A stretch of DNA of 64,000 bases, taken from the NCBI GenBank assembly GCA_022360315.1, contig JAKSDA010000397.1, positions 1 through 64,000 on the forward strand. Direction: 5' to 3'. The translations under genes were made by a program, and so were the position numbers. Under the pieces are notes generated by a model that made no database searches, was not told the origin of the DNA, and worked only from the letters and a program-made list of their open reading frames with translations. The DNA is from Pseudomonadota bacterium. GTDB lineage: Bacteria; Myxococcota_A; Polyangia; Haliangiales; Haliangiaceae. This document shows positions 1-8,265 of this stretch, piece by piece; the stretch's first letter is position 1, and each line of letters opens with the position of its first letter.

Positions 1-3
1 CTT

Positions 4-164
4 AGAGCCGGTCCAAAAACTCTCCGCGTCGCCAGAGCGGCGATCCATCACCGCCAGCGGGCTTGCTCGTCGGTCAAATACAGCCAGTATTCTCCACTCC
101 TCGCGCACCCACTGGCGGCGCGCCTCGTCGCTCTGGCTCGGTCCGAGATTTTTGGACCGGCTCT
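4..164. repeat. 161-bp element bounded by 16-bp terminal inverted repeats (MITE-like)
   Basis: A 16-bp sequence, AGAGCCGGTCCAAAAA, at 4-19 recurs as its exact reverse complement at 149-164. The interior is about 129 bp. On the minus strand it can be read as a short open stretch without a start or a recognisable domain. Perfect terminal inverted repeats around a short non-coding interior are typical of a miniature inverted-repeat element or a solo IS remnant. No flanking target duplication can be verified because the left end touches the window edge. A transposase C-terminal tail is an alternative. Confidence 0.5.
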
Positions 165-205
165 TAAAACCAACGGAGAAAAGGCATCACTCGAGATAAC
201 TCCAC

Positions 206-979
206 TCAGGTGACATCTGGCTCGGCGTGGGCTTGGAGACGTCCGAGCGACTCCGCCAGCGAGGGACGCTTGCCGGACTCGACATCTTGGCGGCGCAGGA
301 CGTGAAATGTACCGAGGACACGGTTCGCAGTGGCGAGCGCCGAGATGCGCTCTGCATACTCGGCAAGCCTCGAGCCCGGCAAGGCCCACAGGGCGACATC
401 GTCGGACAATGCGTCCACGTATGCACGTGCCCCACAGCATCCAAGGCTGAGCGCAGCGCGTCCCGAGTTGACGGCCTGGGCAATGATCGCGCACGCGGGC
501 CTGCCCAGTGCAGGGGGAAGACCGGCTTCGAGCTGTTGCACTGCTTCGGTGACGAAGAGACCCTGGCGAGAGTCGGCAAACAGCAAAACAACCTCTGGCG
601 GCAGCGGAGTTTCGGCCAGTGGACCGTATACGACACAGCCCGGACTCGCATTCAGCACCGGCACCTGTGCGACGTCGCGCTCGCGGACGTATGTCATGGA
701 ATCGAGGACGCCGAGGAGCTCCTTGAGCTCTGCTTTACAGGTCTGCGACGGCGACGACAGGTTGTGGGTGTAGACGCCGATCGCGCACAGTTCGTGGTCT
801 GCGGTTACGGTCGCGAATGTCCGAGTCGCCGCCTGCTGCCAAAACTGGCATCCTGCGGGCACGATTTTTTCGATCCTGGTAACTCCATCTGGCACCGAGT
901 CGGCCAGGCACACCGCGATCGGGGGGCGGGTAAGATCGAGGCTTCGAGTGAGGGATCGGGTGATATCCGCGTAGTTCAT
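206..979 (-). CDS. DUF169 family protein
   Basis: The product is about 257 aa if translation starts at the ATG at 979 (protein begins MNYADITRSL). A longer frame exists upstream, but its extra N-terminus looks non-coding. The sequence matches the DUF169 (COG2043) pattern: an N-terminal segment on substrate or co-factor use (PPIAV), a Cys-containing CQFW segment, an HELCAIGVYTHNL-like stretch and a late GCCGAR motif. Members are uncharacterised; some occur near redox or metal genes. It stands alone, facing away from the DinB fragment. Function cannot be assigned beyond the family. Confidence 0.7.
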   Translation of the reverse strand: MNYADITRSLTRSLDLTRPPIAVCLADSVPDGVTRIEKIVPAGCQFWQQAATRTFATVTADHELCAIGVYTHNLSSPSQTCKAELKELLGVLDSMTYVRERDVAQVPVLNASPGCVVYGPLAETPLPPEVVLLFADSRQGLFVTEAVQQLEAGLPPALGRPACAIIAQAVNSGRAALSLGCCGARAYVDALSDDVALWALPGSRLAEYAERISALATANRVLGTFHVLRRQDVESGKRPSLAESLGRLQAHAEPDVT

Positions 980-1071
980 GACGCGAAAACTTACTCGGCT
1001 TGCGCACCTGACACCAGCCCTCCTTGCAGCTGTACTCACGTGGTAGAGTCCCATGGCTTGCAGGAGAGCTC

Positions 1072-1191
1072 ATGTCCGATGCCAGCGTCTACGTTCGCTC
1101 CATGGCCTACAACAATGCCTGGTCTAATCATCGTCTGCTCCGCGCCTGCGCGGGACTGACCGGGAAACAATTCGAAGCACAACGCACCGGA
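1072..1191 (+). pseudogene. Truncated DinB family protein (N-terminal 40 residues)
   Basis: An ATG at 1072 is preceded by a good ribosome-binding site (GGAGAG) and opens a frame whose first 40 residues resemble the start of DinB-family proteins (MAYNNAWSNHRLLRACAGL, then FEAQRTG). Family members then continue for more than 100 residues with helices carrying metal-binding histidines. Here the similarity stops abruptly near 1191, and the frame ends at 1269 after about 25 unrelated residues. It is read as a gene cut off by deletion or insertion next to the sugar kinase. The call rests on remembered family consensus. Confidence 0.6.
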
Positions 1192-1239
1192 ATATCTGAA
1201 TCAGAATACGCAACCGAATTCCAAACCCGGAACGTGCAA

Positions 1240-2139
1240 TCAGGCCAGGGCGTCGAGTTCGGCCAATAGCTCGGCCGGTGGATCCGGGGTGGCGCCGCGA
1301 CGCGATGCCACAAAGGCACCGTAACGGTTGGCCGCGCGGTTGACCTCGTCGGGCGCTGCACCGCGGAGCAAAAACGCGGTCAATACCGCAGTGAACGCAT
1401 CACCGGCACCGACATTGTCGCCGCCCGGCCCGGCCGGGAACCCCAAATGCTCCCATCGCCCGGTCCGGTCGATCCACACACTGCCACCCGGGCCGCGGGT
1501 GAGCGCGACAACGCCAACCGCGAGCTCATCCAGCATCCACGACACCACGTCGTCCACACCAAAGCGATCAGCCATGATCGCTGCCTCGACATGGTTGACC
1601 TTGACCACATCAGCCGCCGCAAGAGCCGCACGCACAGCATCGGTATCGACATGCTTCGGTCGCAAGTTGGGATCGCATACCTTGATGCACCGCTCCGGCA
1701 ACACCGCCAGGGCACGCTCGAATTGCTCGGAACTCACTCGCTGACTCAATGTGCCGTAACAGAACGCATCTGCCTGAGCGAGTATCGCGCGGGCCGACCG
1801 ATCGGCCGCAATGCGCTCCCACGCACAACCCGGGGTCAGCCGATAACGCGCCTCGCCGTCGTGGATCGCAACCTCCACCCGACCGGTCGGCCGGACCGGA
1901 TCGACCTGCACCCGCGAGGTGTCCACTCCGCGAGCCGCCAGAGCATCGATTGCACGTCCGCCGAGGTCGTCGTCACCGACCCGCGAAAGAAGTACCACCG
2001 GCTCGCCCATGGCGGCAAGGTGAAACGCAACATTGGCCGGAGAACCGCCCAATCGCTCGGTATCGGGATACAGATCCCACAGGATCTCTCCCCAACACAC
2101 GATCACACGACCCACCGCTCGCACCAGACCGTCACCCAC
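1240..2139 (-). CDS. PfkB-family carbohydrate kinase (fructokinase-like)
   Basis: A 299-aa ribokinase-fold sugar kinase that should phosphorylate a sugar, probably fructose, with ATP in the cytoplasm. The N-terminal substrate-side motif GGSPANVAFHLA lies at residues 32-43. The C-terminal PfkB signature with the catalytic Asp and anion hole is DNVGAGDAF near residue 240. Length fits the family (about 300 aa). The start is a GTG; several in-frame GTG codons follow within 12 codons, so the exact start is uncertain. It is divergent from pncB across a 171-bp gap that holds a palindrome. Substrate is not decided by sequence alone. Confidence 0.85.
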   Translation of the reverse strand: MGDGLVRAVGRVIVCWGEILWDLYPDTERLGGSPANVAFHLAAMGEPVVLLSRVGDDDLGGRAIDALAARGVDTSRVQVDPVRPTGRVEVAIHDGEARYRLTPGCAWERIAADRSARAILAQADAFCYGTLSQRVSSEQFERALAVLPERCIKVCDPNLRPKHVDTDAVRAALAAADVVKVNHVEAAIMADRFGVDDVVSWMLDELAVGVVALTRGPGGSVWIDRTGRWEHLGFPAGPGGDNVGAGDAFTAVLTAFLLRGAAPDEVNRAANRYGAFVASRRGATPDPPAELLAELDALA

Positions 2140-2208
2140 TCTTCGACCCGCCGATCGAAGTGCTGACCGCCCGGCCGCTCGAATAGTCGACTGGACAATC
2201 AGATCTCA

Positions 2209-2227
2209 TAGTGTAACAATGACACTA
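2209..2227. promoter_or_regulatory. 19-bp palindrome upstream of the NAD operon, candidate NrtR operator
   Basis: TAGTGT at 2209-2214 and ACACTA at 2222-2227 form a perfect 6-bp inverted repeat with a 7-bp spacer, centred at 2218. It lies 84 bp before pncB, in the pfkB/pncB divergent gap. NrtR regulators bind palindromes of about this size upstream of NAD genes, and an NrtR-type gene is in the same operon. Assignment as its operator is inference; a role in pfkB control is also possible. Confidence 0.5.
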
Positions 2228-2310
2228 ACAATGGCGGTACCGAGGTCGGAAGACTGGACACCGGCGCCCACAGGCAATCGAGGCGGACACCCGCGGCGAG
2301 CACTCAAACC

Positions 2311-3822
2311 ATGACCTCTACCCTTCATAAATTGTACGGACATTCGCTGGCCCTTTTGACTGATCTATACCAACTCACCATGGCCCATGGCTACTGGAAG
2401 TCAGGGGTGGCCGAGCGGCGCGCCGCGTTTCACCTGTTTTTCCGCAAGAACCCGTTCAAGGGTGGGTACGCACTGGCGTGCGGACTGCAGCATGCAGTCG
2501 AATACGTCGAGAACTTTCGCTTCACCAGGAGCGATCTCGACTATCTGGCCACACTGCGCGGTAACGATGACGGTCCGCTATTCGAATCGGGGTTTCTCGA
2601 CTACCTGGACCAGATGGGTTTTTCGTGTGACGTCGATGCCATGCCCGAGGGGACGGTCGCCTTCGCCCACGAGCCGCTCGTGCGCGTCCGGGGTCCGATT
2701 ATTCAGGGCCAGCTGCTCGAGACCCCGCTGCTCAACATGATCAATTATTCGACTCTGATCGCGACCAAGGCGGCGCGGATATGCCAGGCCACCCGCGGCG
2801 GACCGGTGCTCGAGCTCGGCCTGCGCCGCGCCCAGGGCACCGATGGCGGTATCACTGCGTCGCGAGCTGCCTATATCGGCGGCTGCATCGGAACATCGAA
2901 TGTGCTCGCCGGCAAGCTGTTCGGCATTCCGGTCAAGGGCACCCACGCCCACAGCTGGGTCATGTCGTTTGCCGACGAGCGCGAGTCGTTCGACGTCTAT
3001 GCCCAGGCCATGCCCAACAACTGCATATTCCTGGTCGACACCTACGATACGCTCGAAGGAGTGAAAAACGCCATCGCGGTCGGCGACAAGCTGCGCCGGC
3101 GCGGGCACGAGATGGTCGGAATTCGGCTCGACTCGGGCGATCTGGCCCATTTCAGTATAAAGGCGCGCCAACTGCTCGACCAGGCGGGTTTTGTCGACGC
3201 CAAGATCGTGGCGTCAAACGATCTCGACGAACACATCATCGATAGCCTGATCGGGCAGGGCGCGGCCATCGGAGTGTGGGGCGTTGGCACCAAACTGGCC
3301 ACGGCCTACGATCAGCCCGCCCTGGGCGCGGTGTACAAGCTGGCCGCGGTGGAAAACAACAACGGCAACAATCACGCCGGCTGGGACTACCGGATCAAGC
3401 TATCCGAACAACCGATCAAGATCTCCAACCCCGGTATCCTGCAGGTTCGCCGGCTGTCGCAAAGCGGCCGTTTCTCGGCCGATATGATCTACTGCCAGGA
3501 CAGTGGACCCGAGAGCGGCGTTGCCGACCCGACCGGATCGACAGAAATCTACGATATCAACGATCCGACGCTAATACACAAGATAGTCCAACACGATGAT
3601 GAGGTCGATCTCCTGGTCCCGATATTTCGAAACGGCCAGCGGGTTTACGACCTGCCCGATCTCGAAACAGTGCGCAGCCACGCTGGTGATCAGCTGAGCA
3701 GGCTCGACGGCCGGATCAAGCGCTTCTCGAATCCGCAAATTTACCCAGTAGGCCTCGGCCGTACCCTGCATCGGCGCAAGCAGGCTCTCATCGCCCGCGC
3801 GCGCGGCCAGCTGAAGGAGTAA
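2311..3822 (+). CDS. pncB: Nicotinate phosphoribosyltransferase
   Basis: A 503-aa protein converting nicotinate and PRPP to nicotinate mononucleotide (ATP-assisted), the committed step of the Preiss-Handler NAD salvage route. The N-terminus carries the family opening LLTDLYQLTMAHGYW. The middle has the LGLRRAQG and GTHAHSWVMSF active-site segments, then RLDSGDL, and SNDLDE and GVGTKL in the phosphate-binding barrel. Length is slightly above the family norm. It is the first gene of a tight operon: the next start codon lies 3 bp after its stop. The dedicated PRPP synthetase downstream supplies its co-substrate. Confidence 0.95.
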   Translation: MTSTLHKLYGHSLALLTDLYQLTMAHGYWKSGVAERRAAFHLFFRKNPFKGGYALACGLQHAVEYVENFRFTRSDLDYLATLRGNDDGPLFESGFLDYLDQMGFSCDVDAMPEGTVAFAHEPLVRVRGPIIQGQLLETPLLNMINYSTLIATKAARICQATRGGPVLELGLRRAQGTDGGITASRAAYIGGCIGTSNVLAGKLFGIPVKGTHAHSWVMSFADERESFDVYAQAMPNNCIFLVDTYDTLEGVKNAIAVGDKLRRRGHEMVGIRLDSGDLAHFSIKARQLLDQAGFVDAKIVASNDLDEHIIDSLIGQGAAIGVWGVGTKLATAYDQPALGAVYKLAAVENNNGNNHAGWDYRIKLSEQPIKISNPGILQVRRLSQSGRFSADMIYCQDSGPESGVADPTGSTEIYDINDPTLIHKIVQHDDEVDLLVPIFRNGQRVYDLPDLETVRSHAGDQLSRLDGRIKRFSNPQIYPVGLGRTLHRRKQALIARARGQLKE

Positions 3823-3825
3823 ACA

Positions 3826-4752
3826 GTGTCGTCGCAACCGCTCTTGATGTTTTCGACCCATTCCTACCAGTATCTGAGCCAGTCGATGTGTGCGCTGGGC
3901 GGCTTTGAAGAGGGACAGCTCGAACGGCGAAGTTTTCCCGACGGCGAGAGCTATGCCCGCCTGCTCACCGAATGTGCCGATCGCGACGTCGCTGTGCTCG
4001 GCGGTACCATCTCTGCCGCCGACACCCTGGAAGTGTACGATCTGGCCTGTGGCCTAGTCGAGTACGGAGCGCGTCGTTTGACCCTGGTGATCCCGTTTTA
4101 CGGTTATGGGACCATGGAGCGCGCGGTCAAGTCGGGCGAAGTGGTCACGGCCAAAACCCGGGCTCGACTACTGTCGGCTATTCCGGCCGCGTCGATGGGC
4201 AATCGCGTCATCCTGCTCGATCTTCACGTGTCCGGAATCACCCATTACTTCGAGGGTGCCATCCGCCCGATGCACGTCTATGCCAAGCCGCTCATCGAGG
4301 AGGCAGCGCAGGAACTCGGCGGTGACGATTTTGTCCTGGCCTGCACCGACGCCGGCCGGGCCAAGTGGGTTGCCTCGCTGGCCAGCGGCATGGGGGTGAT
4401 CGCAGCATTTGTGTACAAGCGTCGCATCGATGGCAAGCGCACCGAGGTCACCGGGGTGAGCGCACACGTTTGCGACAAAAAGGTCATCATCTACGACGAT
4501 ATGATCCGCACTGGTGGCTCGTTGATCGGCGCCGCCCACGCCTACCGCGACGCCGGTGCCCGGTCGATTGCAGCCATTGCCACCCATGGTCTGTTTCCCG
4601 GAGACGCGCTCGTTCGGTTGGAACAGAGTGGTCTGTTCGAAACCATTGTCTGCACCGACTCCCACCCGCGCAGCCGAGAATTGCGCTCGGGCTTCCTGCG
4701 CGTCGTGAGCGTGGACGAGTTGCTGGTCAACCAACTGAGAGAGACAGTATGA
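3826..4752 (+). CDS. prs: Ribose-phosphate pyrophosphokinase (PRPP synthetase) of the NAD operon
   Basis: A 308-aa PRPP synthetase making PRPP from ribose 5-phosphate and ATP. Visible family marks are FPDGES near residue 38, the VIPFYGYGTMERA segment, LDLHVSGITHYF around residue 130, and the PRPP-binding loop YDDMIRTGGS near residue 222. The start is GTG at 3826, right after pncB. Its stop overlaps the nadE start (ATGA). The sequence departs from the usual housekeeping enzyme (for example RTGGS where DTAGT is common), so this is probably a salvage-dedicated paralogue. That role is inferred from the operon, because PRPP is the co-substrate of PncB. Confidence 0.88.
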   Translation: MSSQPLLMFSTHSYQYLSQSMCALGGFEEGQLERRSFPDGESYARLLTECADRDVAVLGGTISAADTLEVYDLACGLVEYGARRLTLVIPFYGYGTMERAVKSGEVVTAKTRARLLSAIPAASMGNRVILLDLHVSGITHYFEGAIRPMHVYAKPLIEEAAQELGGDDFVLACTDAGRAKWVASLASGMGVIAAFVYKRRIDGKRTEVTGVSAHVCDKKVIIYDDMIRTGGSLIGAAHAYRDAGARSIAAIATHGLFPGDALVRLEQSGLFETIVCTDSHPRSRELRSGFLRVVSVDELLVNQLRETV

Positions 4753-6863
4753 GACTGGTCAAGGTAGCGGCTGCGACACTCAATCAGACTCCACTCGACT
4801 GGGAGCACAACCAGCGCAACATCGCCGCTGCGCTGGCCGTGGCCCGCGACTCTGGGGTGAGTCTGTTGTGCTTGCCCGAGCTTTGCATTACCGGCTACGG
4901 CTGCGAAGATGCGTTTCACTCGCCGGGCGTGCAGCGCCAGGCGATGCGGGTGTTGGCCGAAATCACCGAACACAGCCGGGGGATGGTGGTCTCCGTCGGC
5001 CTACCGGTATACCACCACAAAGCGCTCTACGACGCGGCCTGTGTGCTGGTCGATGGCACAGTGGCCGGTTTTGTCGCCAAGCGTTTCCTCGCCGGCGACG
5101 GTGTTCACTACGAACCGCGCTGGTTCAAGCGATGGCCCGAGGGCAAACGCAGCACGGTCGAAATCGACGGATGCCCGGTTCCGATCGGCGACCTCCTGTT
5201 CGACTGCGGCGACGTGCGCATCGGTTTCGAGATCTGCGAGGACGCCTGGGTGGCCAACCGCCCGGGCAGTCATCTGGCGCGGCGCGGCGTCGATATTATA
5301 CTCAATCCCAGTGCCAGTCATTTTGCCTTTGGCAAGTTCGCGGTGCGCCAGCGCTTCGTCACCGAGGGCTCGCGCGCATTCGGCGTCGCATATGTGTACG
5401 CCAATCTGCTCGGCAATGAAGCCGGACGGATAATCTACGACGGCGGCGCATTGATCGCGAGCGCCGGCGAGCTGGTCGCTCGTGGTCCGCGATTCTCGTT
5501 CGCCGACTTCGAGCTCACCACCGCAGTCATCGATATCGACGAAAACCGAGTCGAGCAAGTGCGCCGGGGCAGTCATCAGCCCGCGTATGAGGACACCGAC
5601 ACGGGCTGTGTGCGGGTAGATTTCGCGTTTTCCGACCATCCGCTCCGGCTTGCCGATGAACTCGTCGATGATCCGAGCGATGATCGCGCGGGTGGCCGCA
5701 GCGATGATCTCGCCGAGAATCGCCCTTTTCCCCCGGCAGCAACCGTTCCTGGCCAGCCCCGGGCGGCGCCTGTGCAGACCCGCTGGGAATACAGCCCGCA
5801 CATCGACGAGGAAGAGTTCACCCGCGCCCTGGCGCTGGGCTTATTTGACTATCTGCGCAAGAGCCGTGCTCACGGCTTTGTGGTGTCGCTGAGCGGCGGT
5901 GCCGATTCGACTGCCACCGCGGTTTTGGTCTCTCTCGCAGTGGGATTGGCCGCCGAGGAATTGGGCATCGAGGGTATGTGTGAGCGTCTGTCACACATAC
6001 CCGGTCTCGCCAGCGCCCGCGATACCCGGCAGCTGGTCCACCGGCTGCTCCTGTGCGCCTATCAGGCGACCCGCAATAGCTCGGAGGTGACTCGACAGGC
6101 CGCTCGCACGGTAGCCGGAGCGATCGGCGCCGAGTTTCTGTATTTCGACATCGACGCTCTGGTCGACGGCTATATCGCCATGGTAGCCGATGGGATTGAC
6201 CGCTCACTGACCTGGCACAGCGACGACCTCGCATTACAGAACATTCAGGCCCGGGCTCGAGGACCCGGTATCTGGCTGCTCGCCAACCTGCGCCGATCAC
6301 TGCTTCTGTCGACCAGCAATCGCTCGGAAGCTGCTGTCGGTTACGCCACGATGGACGGTGATACCTGTGGTGGATTGAGTCCGGTTGCCGGTATTGACAA
6401 GGCGTTTTTGCGCCACTGGCTGGCCTGGATGGAACGGGTCGGACCTCGAGGCGGCAACCCCTTGCCTGCACTGGCTGCAGTGAATGCCCAGCAGCCAACG
6501 GCCGAGCTTCGCCCGGTCGAGGCGGCGCAGACCGACGAGGGCGATCTCATGCCATACCCACTGCTCGAGGCCATCGAAAGCGCCGCGATCGGCAAGAAGC
6601 GAACTCCGGTCGAGGTGTTTTGCCAGGTGCGTGCAGAATTTCCCCACTACTCGCCAGCTCAGCTCGGCCAATGGATCGCCCGTTTCTTTCGCCTGTGGTG
6701 TCGGAATCAATGGAAACGCGAGCGCTACGCCCCGTCGTTCCACGTCGATGACAAGAATCTAGACCCCAAAACGTGGTGTCGTTTTCCCATCCTGTCAGGT
6801 GGCTTTGAACGCGAATTGACCGAGCTTCGCCACTACCTCGCCCGGGTTGCCGAAGAGGGATGA
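4749..6863 (+). CDS. nadE: Glutamine-dependent NAD(+) synthetase
   Basis: A 704-aa two-domain enzyme amidating nicotinate adenine dinucleotide to NAD with ATP and glutamine. The N-terminal nitrilase-like glutaminase shows the Glu-Lys-Cys triad: Glu in LPELCIT (about residue 43), Lys in AKRFLAG (about 111) and Cys in EICEDAW (about 162). The C-terminal synthetase has the P-loop SGGADS near residue 383 and the STSNRSE segment. The ATG at 4749 overlaps the prs stop. An open frame extends 384 bp further upstream but only shadows prs. A low-complexity linker around residues 305-340 separates the domains. Confidence 0.95.
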   Translation: MRLVKVAAATLNQTPLDWEHNQRNIAAALAVARDSGVSLLCLPELCITGYGCEDAFHSPGVQRQAMRVLAEITEHSRGMVVSVGLPVYHHKALYDAACVLVDGTVAGFVAKRFLAGDGVHYEPRWFKRWPEGKRSTVEIDGCPVPIGDLLFDCGDVRIGFEICEDAWVANRPGSHLARRGVDIILNPSASHFAFGKFAVRQRFVTEGSRAFGVAYVYANLLGNEAGRIIYDGGALIASAGELVARGPRFSFADFELTTAVIDIDENRVEQVRRGSHQPAYEDTDTGCVRVDFAFSDHPLRLADELVDDPSDDRAGGRSDDLAENRPFPPAATVPGQPRAAPVQTRWEYSPHIDEEEFTRALALGLFDYLRKSRAHGFVVSLSGGADSTATAVLVSLAVGLAAEELGIEGMCERLSHIPGLASARDTRQLVHRLLLCAYQATRNSSEVTRQAARTVAGAIGAEFLYFDIDALVDGYIAMVADGIDRSLTWHSDDLALQNIQARARGPGIWLLANLRRSLLLSTSNRSEAAVGYATMDGDTCGGLSPVAGIDKAFLRHWLAWMERVGPRGGNPLPALAAVNAQQPTAELRPVEAAQTDEGDLMPYPLLEAIESAAIGKKRTPVEVFCQVRAEFPHYSPAQLGQWIARFFRLWCRNQWKRERYAPSFHVDDKNLDPKTWCRFPILSGGFERELTELRHYLARVAEEG

Positions 6864-7558
6864 AGCCGATGCCCCACACCTACAAATATCCGCGCCCCGC
6901 GCTGACCGTCGACTGCGTTGTTTTTGGACTCGACGAGATCGATTTAAAAGTGCTCCTGATTCAGCGTCAGATCGAGCCGTTCATTCACCGCTGGGCCCTG
7001 CCCGGCGGCTTTGTACGCATGGACGAATCCACCGATGATGCCGCGCTGCGCGAACTCGAGGAAGAAACCGGCATCACCAAGGTATATCTGGAGCAGTTGT
7101 ATACATTCAGCGACATCGACCGAGATCCCCGGGGTCGGGTGGTGACAGTCGCCTACTATGCGCTGGCGAAATTGAGCGATCATCGCATTCGCGCCGCCAC
7201 AGACGCCGAAAATGTGGCATGGTTTGATGTTGACGATCTGCCGCAACTCGCGTTCGATCACCACAAGATTCTCGATATGGCCATGAACAGATTGCGCGCC
7301 AAAGTGCGTTATGCGCCGATCGGCTTCGAGCTGTTGCCGGCCAAGTTTACCCTTTCACAGTTGCAGCGGCTCTACGAGATCGTGTTGACCGCAAAGCTCG
7401 ACAAGCGCAACTTTCGCAAGAAGATTTTGAGCATGGGACTCCTTATCGAGACCGAGGAACGAGAGGCCGGAGTGACCCACCGAGCGGCCCGGCTGTATCG
7501 ATTTGATCGGCGCAAATACCGCAAACTCGCCAAACAGGGGTTCAGTTTTGCCATCTGA
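6860..7558 (+). CDS. nrtR: NrtR-type Nudix/winged-helix transcriptional regulator
   Basis: A 232-aa protein with an N-terminal Nudix domain and a C-terminal winged-helix region (about residues 150-232), the architecture of NrtR, the ADP-ribose-responsive repressor of NAD genes. The Nudix box is complete around residues 48-71: GGFVRMDE then RELEEETGI. This version may therefore keep hydrolase activity, unlike NrtR proteins with a degenerate box. The start overlaps the nadE stop (ATGA). Operon position supports regulation of NAD salvage, probably through the palindrome at 2209-2227. A plain ADP-ribose or NUDIX hydrolase is the alternative. Confidence 0.8.
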   Translation: MKPMPHTYKYPRPALTVDCVVFGLDEIDLKVLLIQRQIEPFIHRWALPGGFVRMDESTDDAALRELEEETGITKVYLEQLYTFSDIDRDPRGRVVTVAYYALAKLSDHRIRAATDAENVAWFDVDDLPQLAFDHHKILDMAMNRLRAKVRYAPIGFELLPAKFTLSQLQRLYEIVLTAKLDKRNFRKKILSMGLLIETEEREAGVTHRAARLYRFDRRKYRKLAKQGFSFAI

Positions 7559-7603
7559 CGTTCGCCATCTGGCCTTGCCATTTGGCGCACTGCGTGCACG
7601 GAT

Positions 7604-7615
7604 ATACCAGGGTAT
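7604..7615. promoter_or_regulatory. 12-bp palindrome immediately upstream of pncA
   Basis: ATACC and GGTAT surround AG, giving a 12-bp inverted repeat ending 4 bp before the pncA start codon. It sits in the only sizeable gap (61 bp) of the NAD operon. It could be a second operator or a small mRNA hairpin limiting initiation. It does not match the 2209-2227 palindrome, so shared control is unproven. Confidence 0.25.
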
Positions 7616-7619
7616 CATT

Positions 7620-8243
7620 ATGCGAGCGAAAGCATTACTACTGATCGATTTACAAAATGATTTTTGTCCGGGTGGTTCTCTTGCAGTTCCAGGTGGCGAC
7701 GAGGTCATCGAGGTGGCCAATCGAATGCAGCAGCATTTTGATGTCATAGTCGCCACCCAGGACTGGCATCCCGCCGATCACGGAGCTTTTGCCGCCAACC
7801 ACGAGGGCAAAAATCCCGGCGAGTTCATCGATCTGCACGGGCTCGAGCAGATCTTATGGCCGGTACATGGCGTGCGGGACACACCCGGTGCCGACTTTGT
7901 GAAAGAGCTCGACACCAGCAAGCTCACCCACGTGATCAGAAAGGGCACCGATCCCCAGGTCGACAGTTACAGTGCTTTTTACGACAACGGGCATCGCAAA
8001 TCGACCGGATTGTCCGATTTTCTGCGCCAGCAAGGTGTTCACGACGTCTACATCCTGGGTCTGGCGACCGACTACTGTGTCAAGTACTCGGCGCTCGATG
8101 CCCGGCGCGAGGGTTTTTCCACCTATGTCATCGAAGATGGCTGTCGCGCAGTTGAGCTGAAAGCGGGCGATGCCCAGGCGGCGATCGAAGAGATGCGGCA
8201 CAGTGGTGTGGCGATCATCCACAGTGGTCAGATCGGCCTGTGA
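7620..8243 (+). CDS. pncA: Nicotinamidase (isochorismatase family)
   Basis: A 207-aa enzyme hydrolysing nicotinamide to nicotinate and ammonia, feeding PncB. The catalytic Asp is in LLIDLQNDF (about residue 10), the Lys is in VIRKGTD (about 107), and the nucleophilic Cys is in LATDYCVK (about 152). The metal-binding DWHPADH follows the first strand. The ATG at 7620 matches family length; an in-frame extension upstream crosses the regulator's 3' end and is ignored. It is the last gene of the NAD operon and converges on the reductoisomerase gene; the AGGCCCGGGCCT palindrome at 8247-8258 lies between the two stops. Confidence 0.93.
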   Translation: MRAKALLLIDLQNDFCPGGSLAVPGGDEVIEVANRMQQHFDVIVATQDWHPADHGAFAANHEGKNPGEFIDLHGLEQILWPVHGVRDTPGADFVKELDTSKLTHVIRKGTDPQVDSYSAFYDNGHRKSTGLSDFLRQQGVHDVYILGLATDYCVKYSALDARREGFSTYVIEDGCRAVELKAGDAQAAIEEMRHSGVAIIHSGQIGL

Positions 8244-8265
8244 ATCAGGCCCGGGCCTCGCAAGA

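Noticed and set aside
227..1159. A 310-codon plus-strand frame opposite the DUF169 gene
   Set aside because: Composition (Arg, Cys, His rich) and lack of any domain show it to be the antisense shadow of the DUF169 gene.
4365..4748. An open frame extends nadE upstream by 128 codons
   Set aside because: This part lies fully inside prs in another frame; the ATG at 4749 overlaps the prs stop and gives normal NadE length.
8247..8258. AGGCCCGGGCCT as terminator between pncA and the reductoisomerase gene
   Set aside because: A perfect palindrome without loop or T-run cannot be called a terminator from sequence alone, though it lies between convergent genes.
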